Assembly: GCA_030535815.1 (NCBI GenBank)
Contig: JAUNRD010000158.1
Location: forward strand, 1 to 5,242
DNA: 5,242 nt
Reading direction: 5' to 3'
From: Clostridia bacterium
GTDB taxonomy: Bacteria; Bacillota; Clostridia; CAKSNL01; HGM11501
The translations under genes and the position numbers were made by a program. Of the stretch, positions 1 through 5,242 are shown in pieces. Position 1 is the first letter of the stretch. Each line of letters begins with the position of its first letter. The notes below the pieces were generated by a model. It made no database searches, was not told the origin of the DNA, and saw only the letters and a program-made list of their open reading frames with translations.

Positions 1-2128
1 TATTGGAATCAATTTTAAGGGTATATTTTTCGCCCTGAGTGCCGTATTCAAGATAGGTTTCATAGTCCTGCCAGAAGTTGATATCGGCACATGATGCGCG
101 GGAAGCCTCAAAGTCTGTTATTTCAAAGTCAACATACCTTGCACTTACGTTTCCGCCAAGGTCAAAAATGTGTTCTCCTAAAGTCTGCTCTACAGCAATA
201 TTTTCCTTTGCCGCCGTCCAGTTCTCGCCGTCCTCACTAACCCAGATTGTAACATTTTTCCAAAGACCGTGGTGGTCCTCAGTCTGTCTCGGAAGATAGC
301 TTATTTTTGAAAACTTTGTGACAGTTCCAAAATCAATATTAAGGTTTATTGTTGTACCATCGGTAACACCTTCGGTCTGCCAGAAGCTTTCCGAAGATCC
401 GTCAAGAACCTGCCCGGGAATGTGGTCTGCCCAGGAAGGTGTTTCGGAGGATGCCCGCAATTCCGCCTTATTCATTTGATACATCTTATGCTTCTTCTCG
501 TTTTCCGCAAACTCTTCATAGCTTACATTGTCTGCATCCTTATTTTCGCCAAGTATATAAAGCTCTGCCAGTGTGCCGTAGGTTCCGTAGGCAGCCATAA
601 CCTCGATTTTTACTTTCTTCGCCTTTATGTTTGAGTTATATAAAAGCTCTTTTGTGTCGGGATTTGTTTCTGTGGCAAAGCCTTCCGTAAGAAGGAAATA
701 TTCCCCTTCATCACTTTCCGAAGCATAAACGTTGGTTGATATAAAACGACCGCTCTGATTGTCCTGCCTCGGAATGAATACAATACCAGAGATTGTTTCA
801 ACTTTCGGAAGCACAACCTCGATTTCGTAGGGCAAGCCGTCCTTATCGGTAATGGTTGTTCCCGACGCCTTATACCATGAGTGCCAATAGCTCTTTGTGT
901 CTCCGTCAATGATATTTGCAATACCATTATTAAGGTCGGAATTAACGGAAACTTTCCAGCCCTTTCTGGAAATGGACTTTACGCCGTTTTCTGCTGTATA
1001 TAGTTCCTCTGATTTCTGATTTTCTTCTGTCGTCTCTTCTACTCTCTTGCTTCCGGTGAGGAATGAAATTTCCACAGCGGTGGCGTGACCTGCATAGCCC
1101 TCAGTTGAAACGATTTTTATATATTGTGTTTCAGTATCACCCCAGGAGCCTATTTTTGCCGTAAGGTCGGAATAGTCCTTTCCGTAGTTAAAGGCTCCTG
1201 TGTAAATTTTAGTAAAGTCCGTGCCGTTTTCCGAGGTGTAAATTTCATACCCCGTTATTGTACCGGACTTGTCATCTGTTCTCCTTTGGTATATCCAGCC
1301 TGACACCATGATTTTCTTTCCGAAATCAACTGTTATGGCGTGGCCGTTTCTCTGCCAGTTCATTCCGCTTTCCGTAACCTCGTAGAAGGAGTGATAGTAA
1401 GTTTTATCATTTCCGTCAAAGGCACGCTCCGGACCCATACTGCCAAAGTTGTCGGTTGCCGAAAATTTCCATGTTGCATCCTTTTCTATTATGCTTCCCC
1501 CGACTTCATCCAATGAAACATTGCTTTTATCCGCTTTCTTTGCTTCTTCTGCCTCCGCTCCGGTGGGAACATAAGCTGCCCCGCTTCCGTTTTTACTTCC
1601 GCTTGTTCCCTCCAAAAATGTGATTTCGGGTGCTGTAAAGTGACCTGCATAAGCCTCTACTGAAACAATTTTAATTGCTTTCATTTCCGTATTGCCCCAG
1701 GATGCTGTTTTCAATGATGTATCAGAATAGTCTTCGCCGTAATTAAAATTGCCCTTATAAATTTCCTTGAAATTTACGCCGTCAGTGGATGCATATATGG
1801 CATATCCGGTCATTACGCCCGATTTATTGTCTTTTCTTGCCTGATAGGTAAAGCCCGATACATTTATTATCTTTCCGAAATCAACCGTTATGGCGTGGTT
1901 GTTTCTTTCGTAGTTCATGGTGCCGTCGGGATTTACCTCGTAATAGGAGTGATACATTGTTTCAGGATTTCCGTCAAATGCGAGCTTTGGTACAGCACCT
2001 CCATAGTTATCCGTTGCGGTAATTTTCCAGGAAGAATCCCTCTCTATGGTATTTCCATCGGCATTTGATGCTATTGTAAGAGACAAAAGCATCAGAATCG
2101 TAAGTGTTAAAGATATTAATTTTTTCAT
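1..2128 (-). CDS. Secreted multi-F5/8C (discoidin-like) carbohydrate-binding protein, partial (C-terminus beyond window)
   Basis: The reading frame is open from the ATG at 2128 to the left edge, giving 709 residues with no stop, so the C-terminus is missing. Residues 1-23 form a signal peptide: MKK, a Leu/Ile-rich core, and likely cleavage after S-N-A. Four F5/8 type C-like beta-sandwich modules follow at about 25-174, 210-360, 383-527 and 553-688. Each has the family signature of a 'DG...(Y/W)(H/Q)S' turn, and each ends in a strand of the type (A)E-I-x-F; module 3, for example, has DGDTKSYWHSWY. The linkers (175-209, 360-376, 528-550) are rich in Glu, Lys, Gly and Ser. F5/8C/CBM32-type modules generally bind glycans, so a surface or extracellular glycan-binding role is inferred. 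No catalytic domain is visible in this part. The end of the visible part (EKYTLKIDSN) might start a stalk domain or another beta module, but this is a guess. The gene lies 14 bp downstream of the GH gene, in the same operon. Confidence 0.9.
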   Translation of the reverse strand, partial: MKKLISLTLTILMLLSLTIASNADGNTIERDSSWKITATDNYGGAVPKLAFDGNPETMYHSYYEVNPDGTMNYERNNHAITVDFGKIINVSGFTYQARKDNKSGVMTGYAIYASTDGVNFKEIYKGNFNYGEDYSDTSLKTASWGNTEMKAIKIVSVEAYAGHFTAPEITFLEGTSGSKNGSGAAYVPTGAEAEEAKKADKSNVSLDEVGGSIIEKDATWKFSATDNFGSMGPERAFDGNDKTYYHSFYEVTESGMNWQRNGHAITVDFGKKIMVSGWIYQRRTDDKSGTITGYEIYTSENGTDFTKIYTGAFNYGKDYSDLTAKIGSWGDTETQYIKIVSTEGYAGHATAVEISFLTGSKRVEETTEENQKSEELYTAENGVKSISRKGWKVSVNSDLNNGIANIIDGDTKSYWHSWYKASGTTITDKDGLPYEIEVVLPKVETISGIVFIPRQDNQSGRFISTNVYASESDEGEYFLLTEGFATETNPDTKELLYNSNIKAKKVKIEVMAAYGTYGTLAELYILGENKDADNVSYEEFAENEKKHKMYQMNKAELRASSETPSWADHIPGQVLDGSSESFWQTEGVTDGTTINLNIDFGTVTKFSKISYLPRQTEDHHGLWKNVTIWVSEDGENWTAAKENIAVEQTLGEHIFDLGGNVSARYVDFEITDFEASRASCADINFWQDYETYLEYGTQGEKYTLKIDSN
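1049..1483 (-). repeat. F5/8C module 2, second copy of the internal tandem duplication
   Basis: This stretch encodes residues 216-360. It is the partner of module 1, at about 60% protein identity over about 145 aligned residues. Modules 3 and 4 of the same protein are far more divergent from this pair, sharing mainly the fold signature. This points to a later duplication of modules 1 and 2 within an older multi-module protein. Confidence 0.85.
1607..2041 (-). repeat. F5/8C module 1, one copy of an internal tandem duplication
   Basis: This stretch encodes residues 30-174 of the partial secreted protein. By hand alignment it is about 60% identical to module 2, with one single-residue gap. Shared blocks include HAITVDFGK, KSG, DYSD, IKIVS and YAGH. 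At DNA level, the 28 bases at 1871-1898 match those at 1316-1343 with a single mismatch. Module 2 lies 185 codons (555 bp) downstream. Confidence 0.85.
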
Positions 2129-2136
2129 TGCTATTG

Positions 2137-2144
2137 CCCCCTTT
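2137..2144 (-). promoter_or_regulatory. Ribosome binding site of the F5/8C gene, overlapping the upstream stop codon
   Basis: On the minus strand the sequence reads AAAGGGGG, followed by 8 bases and the ATG at 2128. The purine run overlaps the TAA stop (2143-2145) of the upstream glycoside hydrolase gene. Ribosomes ending on the first gene would sit on this site, so translational coupling is likely. The site also supports 2128 as the start codon. There is no room for a terminator or a separate promoter in the 14-bp gap. Confidence 0.8.
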
Positions 2145-4851
2145 AATTAAGATAAGATGCCGCGGCTTTTACTCCCGATGAGCTTACAGCATCATAACCT
2201 ATAGCATAAACCCCGTCGCCTGCAATAAACAAATTCCATCCGTAGATATCGCCTATAAGAGTAAGAGGTATATAAACCACACCATTTTCTGCAATTACAG
2301 GATGCGAAAGAGTGCCTGCTCTTCCGTTTATCCTGGTTTCGCTGCTTCCTACTTTTGTTGCTGTCCAGATGTAGTTATCTACTTCTTTTTCATCCTGCGA
2401 TAATTCGTAGTTATGGGTAAAGAGCATATTGTAGTTTGCATCATATTCCGTTCTTGCACGCCCAAAGCCCATTACCTTGTCAAAGGTTTCTGCCGGAATG
2501 TAGAGTGTGCCGTCCTTTTCAAAGGCCACTACACCGGGATTTTTCGGTGAAAGGTCACACATACCGCCATTTACAAACATCTTTGCGCTGCCTGCCTTGA
2601 ATACGCCTGTATTTTTAAGAGAAGCTCTTTCCGCATCACTTAAGGAAACGGATTTTGTCTCTTTATAGCGATAGTTAAAGCGGCCCATAGGCGCAACGCA
2701 TCCGTAGCTGTAAAAGTCAAGAATGTCTTTTGTTGCCACATTATCTGTCCACTTAAATTCAAAATCGAGTGTGCCGGAAAGATTTATAAGAGCACGATTT
2801 ACCTTTACTGCGATGGTGCTTCCCGTTATCTTGTATTCCGCATTTCCTGCTTCGTTTCTTGTACCGTCAGATGCAAGTGCATAAACCTTTGTGCCCGCTA
2901 TTACATAGTCATAGCCTTCCCAGCCCGTTTTGTGAAGTCTGTCAGAGTCGATATAAAGATTCATAAAGGAGGCATCGTTCTCGCCCTTTAATGCTTCTTC
3001 ACACTCTGTCATAAAGTAAAGGCTGTCTTTATCTCTTGCCACCTTCGCCTTTATGGGATTGTTTCTCATAGTGTCATTGGTGTAATGATTGTTGCTGAAG
3101 CCCTGATTATCACGGGTATATGTTCCCTTATCATTGTAGTATTCGGGAGTAACGCCACTCCATGCTGAAATGTCGGCTAAGTCAATGGTAATTTCGCCCG
3201 ATACCTCTCCAAGAGGTTCTGCCCCCTTGAAGCGTCTTACCGCGTCTACTAAATAACAGTAATAGAGATCCTTGAGTTCGCCTTTAGTCGGTTCCATATC
3301 ACGGCTTCCGTTATCGTCGAACTGATCGGGAAAGGCATTGGGCGTTCCGCCCCAGGACTGATATCTTCCCGCTCTCCATTCGTTCCATCCTGTAATGAAC
3401 ATAAATTCAGGATCAACCTCAAGAGCACGGGATAACTGCTCGCGGAAGAAGTAGCCTTTTTTCTTTCCCTCGGCACTCTTGTCATCCCCAAGACCTGTAG
3501 TATAACCTCTGCCCGTTACATATTGGTCATTCATCGCAACCTTGGATTTTGAAATATAGGAAAAGTTTGCGCTGACACCGACCGTTACCTGCTCATACGT
3601 TCCGTCACCGTTATCGCCGAACTTGTTCTGAGGATACATTTCAAGCCAGCCCCAGTGGTTTTCCTTGGTTGAGCCTGTGTCATAGGAAGGCTGTCCCGGT
3701 CTGAAGGTGAAAAAGTCAAGCATTTCTTCCATGAGTTCTGCATCAAGCTCGTCGCCTTCTACGGGCTTTAAATGTTCGGGGTATGCCATAACTACGGGCT
3801 TACCTTCCCACATAAACCAGAGGTCTGAATATTTTCCGTCCTTATATGCACCTGAGTAAAGGCGTTTTAAGTTGAGCTTTCCTTCTGCAACGGTGCTGCT
3901 GAAATTACACATAAATGCTACCTTAGGCACATCATTTCCTGCCTCAAGGGAATCTATCAGTGCAGAAAAGAGTACTTCGTACTGACCTCTCCAAGTGCTG
4001 TGACCGTTTGTAGCATCGAAGAAAAGGGCATCAACTCCTGCATTTTTAAGCATTGTTGCGTGCTTTCTCATTACCCAGTAATCTGTTCCCGAATAATAGC
4101 CGAAAAGCGGTTCATCCCAGTAAAACTCCACGCTGTTTGTAGGCCACAGTCTGTGGTTATAATCATACTTTGCTTCGGGATGAATTTTCATAAATTCCGT
4201 ATTGTTGAAGGCCTTGCGATACTGAGATGGTTTTCTCGCGTGCCATGTCCAGTAAAAGATACCAACCTTTTTACTTTCATCAAGAGGGCCTACCTCTTCA
4301 AAATCCGCTGCTCTCACGCCGTAGTCGTCAGTAAGTGCCCAGGTTGAAGAATGAGTATCCTGATATTTACTTCTGTCAGCCGGAACATATGCACCGTTAT
4401 ATACCTCACTTGAGAATGTAACATCCTTCACAAATGTGCCGTTGGCGCTTAAAAAGCTCATTATGTATACATTGTGCACACCGTCGGTTTTTTCGATGCT
4501 GCCCTTAAATACCTTATCAACGCCCGATGCACTTGTATCAATGTTTATCGTTCCGATTGCTTTGCCCTTTGGCGAATCAAGCCTAACGAAAAGATAGTCA
4601 CCGTCATAGCTGGAATCCGAATCGGCGTGATGACTTGTAACGGAGACGGAATTGATTCCCGTAAGGTCAACATCCTTTATCTCAAAATAGCCGTACTCCT
4701 TGGTGAATTTGATGTAATTTTCCACCGTTGGAGCGTTTTCTCTTACAGCAGAATCCGTCGCTTTATAGCTTACTTCTTCTGCCAGCACCGTAAACGGAAG
4801 AAGCGACAAAATCATAAGAGAAATAAGTGCAAGTTTCAATACTTTTTTCAT
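2143..4851 (-). CDS. Secreted GH71/GH99-like glycoside hydrolase with CBM6-like, CBM9-like and stalk domains
   Basis: This is a complete 902-residue protein. Residues 1-24 are a signal peptide, with cleavage likely after V-L-A. Residues about 40-147 look like a CBM6-type beta-sandwich (LDSPKGKAIGTI, then G-V-H-N-V-Y-I). Residues about 190-545 match the GH99/GH71-like (beta/alpha)8 pattern: GIFYWTWH at the first strand, MLKNAGVDALFFDATN, LWFMWEGKPVV, FFTFRPGQPSY, HWGWLEMYPQ, and F-I-T-G-W-N-E-W-R-A-G-R at 485-496. Glu491 is the best catalytic candidate. Residues about 550-730 resemble a CBM9/DOMON-like domain (MNLYIDSDRLHKTGWEGYDY). Residues about 757-886 carry copper-amine-oxidase-N 'stalk' features (KMFVNG, GTLYIPAETF, GVVYIPLTLIGDIYGW); that domain name implies no oxidase activity. 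It probably cleaves an alpha-linked glycan outside the cell, but the exact substrate is unknown. The start at 4851 is preferred over the in-frame ATG at 4911 because only 4851 combines a ribosome site with an immediate signal peptide. No LPXTG or SLH anchor is seen. Confidence 0.88.
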   Translation of the reverse strand: MKKVLKLALISLMILSLLPFTVLAEEVSYKATDSAVRENAPTVENYIKFTKEYGYFEIKDVDLTGINSVSVTSHHADSDSSYDGDYLFVRLDSPKGKAIGTINIDTSASGVDKVFKGSIEKTDGVHNVYIMSFLSANGTFVKDVTFSSEVYNGAYVPADRSKYQDTHSSTWALTDDYGVRAADFEEVGPLDESKKVGIFYWTWHARKPSQYRKAFNNTEFMKIHPEAKYDYNHRLWPTNSVEFYWDEPLFGYYSGTDYWVMRKHATMLKNAGVDALFFDATNGHSTWRGQYEVLFSALIDSLEAGNDVPKVAFMCNFSSTVAEGKLNLKRLYSGAYKDGKYSDLWFMWEGKPVVMAYPEHLKPVEGDELDAELMEEMLDFFTFRPGQPSYDTGSTKENHWGWLEMYPQNKFGDNGDGTYEQVTVGVSANFSYISKSKVAMNDQYVTGRGYTTGLGDDKSAEGKKKGYFFREQLSRALEVDPEFMFITGWNEWRAGRYQSWGGTPNAFPDQFDDNGSRDMEPTKGELKDLYYCYLVDAVRRFKGAEPLGEVSGEITIDLADISAWSGVTPEYYNDKGTYTRDNQGFSNNHYTNDTMRNNPIKAKVARDKDSLYFMTECEEALKGENDASFMNLYIDSDRLHKTGWEGYDYVIAGTKVYALASDGTRNEAGNAEYKITGSTIAVKVNRALINLSGTLDFEFKWTDNVATKDILDFYSYGCVAPMGRFNYRYKETKSVSLSDAERASLKNTGVFKAGSAKMFVNGGMCDLSPKNPGVVAFEKDGTLYIPAETFDKVMGFGRARTEYDANYNMLFTHNYELSQDEKEVDNYIWTATKVGSSETRINGRAGTLSHPVIAENGVVYIPLTLIGDIYGWNLFIAGDGVYAIGYDAVSSSGVKAAASYLN

Positions 4852-4861
4852 TGTTTTTCCG

Positions 4862-4867
4862 TCCTTT
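4862..4867 (-). promoter_or_regulatory. Ribosome binding site deciding the GH-like gene start
   Basis: On the minus strand AAAGGA lies 10 bases before the ATG at 4851. The upstream in-frame ATG at 4911 would add 20 residues (MHYSLCPFK...) before the signal peptide, and the best promoter -10 element lies inside that extension. The 4851 start is therefore preferred. Confidence 0.75.
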
Positions 4868-4899
4868 CTTTTTAATAATTCTATTTTAAATGGACACAA

Positions 4900-4927
4900 A
4901 CTATAATGCAATACGTTTTTGTATCAA
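4900..4927 (-). promoter_or_regulatory. Candidate sigma-A promoter for the GH/F5/8C operon
   Basis: On the minus strand a -35-like TTGATA (4922-4927) is separated by 16 bases from a -10-like TATAGT (4900-4905); each matches consensus at five of six positions. Transcription would start near 4893, giving a leader of about 40 bases before the ATG at 4851. A weaker alternative is TTGCAT with a 17-base spacer and TAAAAT slightly downstream. The region is AT-rich, so chance matches are possible. Confidence 0.5.
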
Positions 4928-4967
4928 ATTTATAATGCATTTGTAAACTTTTATATTGACTTTTATA
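4928..4967. promoter_or_regulatory. Possible shared operator between the divergent promoters
   Basis: This stretch lies between the two outward-facing -35 elements and runs into the AraC-gene promoter. It contains the palindrome AATGCATT (4934-4941) and two direct copies of ACTTTTATA (4947-4955 and 4959-4967) with a 12-bp period; the second copy overlaps the plus-strand -35. A further TATAATGCA occurs at 4902-4910 and again at 4931-4939. AraC-type regulators usually bind direct repeats, so this is a reasonable place for operator sites. The composition is AT-rich, however, and no site is proven. Confidence 0.3.
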
Positions 4968-4984
4968 AAATTGCCAAATATAAT
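4956..4984 (+). promoter_or_regulatory. Sigma-A promoter of the AraC-family regulator gene
   Basis: TTGACT (4956-4961) and TATAAT (4979-4984) are separated by exactly 17 bases: five of six and six of six matches to consensus. Transcription is predicted to start near 4991, which places the AGGAGG ribosome site at the very 5' end of the message. Confidence 0.75.
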
Positions 4985-4990
4985 AATTCA

Positions 4991-4996
4991 AGGAGG
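4991..4996 (+). promoter_or_regulatory. Ribosome binding site of the AraC-family gene
   Basis: A perfect AGGAGG lies 7 bases before the ATG at 5004 and fixes that start codon. Confidence 0.85.
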
Positions 4997-5003
4997 CGAT
5001 TTT

Positions 5004-5242
5004 ATGAGGCAGAAAAACTTAAGATTATCCTGGGAAAGAAACTATTTCACCAATGAACCCAGCTATCATATTCAGAGGCAGAATTATATTTCAAGGGACA
5101 ACAAGGTTAAAAATATCTGCGTTTTCCACTGGCTTCAGTATGACTCTGACAAGCACAACCACGACTATATCGAGCTTGCCTATGTAATAAGCGGAAAGAT
5201 GGTTCATTATATCGGTGACGAACGTGTTATTTTAGGTAAGGG
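5004..5242 (+). CDS. AraC-family transcriptional regulator, N-terminal part only
   Basis: The frame is open from the ATG at 5004 to the right edge, giving 79 full codons; the gene continues outside the window. Residues about 38-80 match the start of the AraC-type cupin sensor domain. The H-N-H-D-Y-I-E-L motif at 51-58 and the V-I-S-G-K-M-x-H-Y-I-G-D-E strand pair are typical of the sugar-sensing arm (AraC_binding family). The C-terminal double helix-turn-helix expected of the family is not in view, so the family call rests on the cupin alone. Its start is 152 bp from, and divergent to, the start of the secreted hydrolase gene. This is the usual arrangement for a local regulator of a glycan-use operon. 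Regulation of the neighbouring operon and of itself is inferred; the ligand is unknown. Confidence 0.8.
   Translation, partial: MRQKNLRLSWERNYFTNEPSYHIQRQNYISRDNKVKNICVFHWLQYDSDKHNHDYIELAYVISGKMVHYIGDERVILGK

Noticed and set aside
78..927. Short open frames at 78-299 (+), 422-634 (+) and 625-927 (-)
   Set aside because: All fall within the F5/8C reading frame, which is continuous over 709 codons with recognisable modules. The other frames have low-information sequences.
2143..2580. Copper amine oxidase activity suggested by the C-terminal domain name
   Set aside because: The match is to the small N-terminal stalk-type domain only. No oxidase catalytic domain, topaquinone site or copper ligands are present.
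3249..3491. Minus-strand open frame of 80 codons inside the hydrolase gene
   Set aside because: It is an alternate frame over the conserved GWNEW region of the hydrolase, with no features of its own.
4000..4875. Plus-strand open frames opposite the hydrolase gene (4000-4347 and 4474-4875)
   Set aside because: They lie antisense to a strongly supported coding region, show no family motifs, and have no convincing ribosome sites. They are shadows of the minus-strand gene.
4852..4911. N-terminal extension of the hydrolase from the ATG at 4911
   Set aside because: It would place 20 mixed residues before a clear signal peptide, lacks a good ribosome site, and overlaps the likely -10 element. The ATG at 4851 has AAAGGA at a usual distance.
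4961..4970. TTTTATAAAA palindrome as a terminator or operator
   Set aside because: It is a short all-AT palindrome within the promoter spacer. It has no GC stem or T-tract after it, and it is likely by chance in this AT-rich gap.

Overview
The window looks like accessory carbohydrate-utilisation DNA from a low-to-moderate GC Firmicute, probably a gut-type Clostridia. That assignment is an inference. It rests on AGGAGG/AAAGGA ribosome binding sites, a textbook sigma-A promoter, Gram-positive-style MKK... signal peptides, a copper-amine-oxidase-N 'stalk' domain, and tandem F5/8C and CBM modules on very large secreted proteins.

Layout. Bases 1-2128 (minus strand) hold the first 709 codons of a secreted protein made of four successive F5/8 type C (discoidin-like) modules; the gene runs off the left edge. 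Bases 2143-4851 (minus) hold a complete 902-residue secreted protein. Its order is signal peptide, CBM6-like module, GH71/GH99-like (beta/alpha)8 domain with a GWNEW motif, CBM9/DOMON-like module, and stalk domain. The two minus-strand genes are 14 bp apart, and the ribosome binding site of the second overlaps the stop codon of the first, so they almost certainly form one operon. Bases 4852-5003 are an AT-rich divergent promoter region. From 5004 to the right edge (plus strand) lies the start of an AraC-family regulator, showing its N-terminal cupin sensor domain; its DNA-binding half is outside the window.

Together this reads as a small Gram-positive glycan-use locus. A divergently transcribed AraC sensor probably controls a two-gene secreted module: a putative alpha-glycan hydrolase with binding domains, and a large multivalent glycan-binding protein whose own catalytic part, if any, lies outside the window. 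The substrate cannot be read from the sequence. I saw no tRNA, rRNA, CRISPR array, insertion sequence, prophage or terminator. The only gene-free stretches are the 14-bp and 152-bp intergenic gaps.
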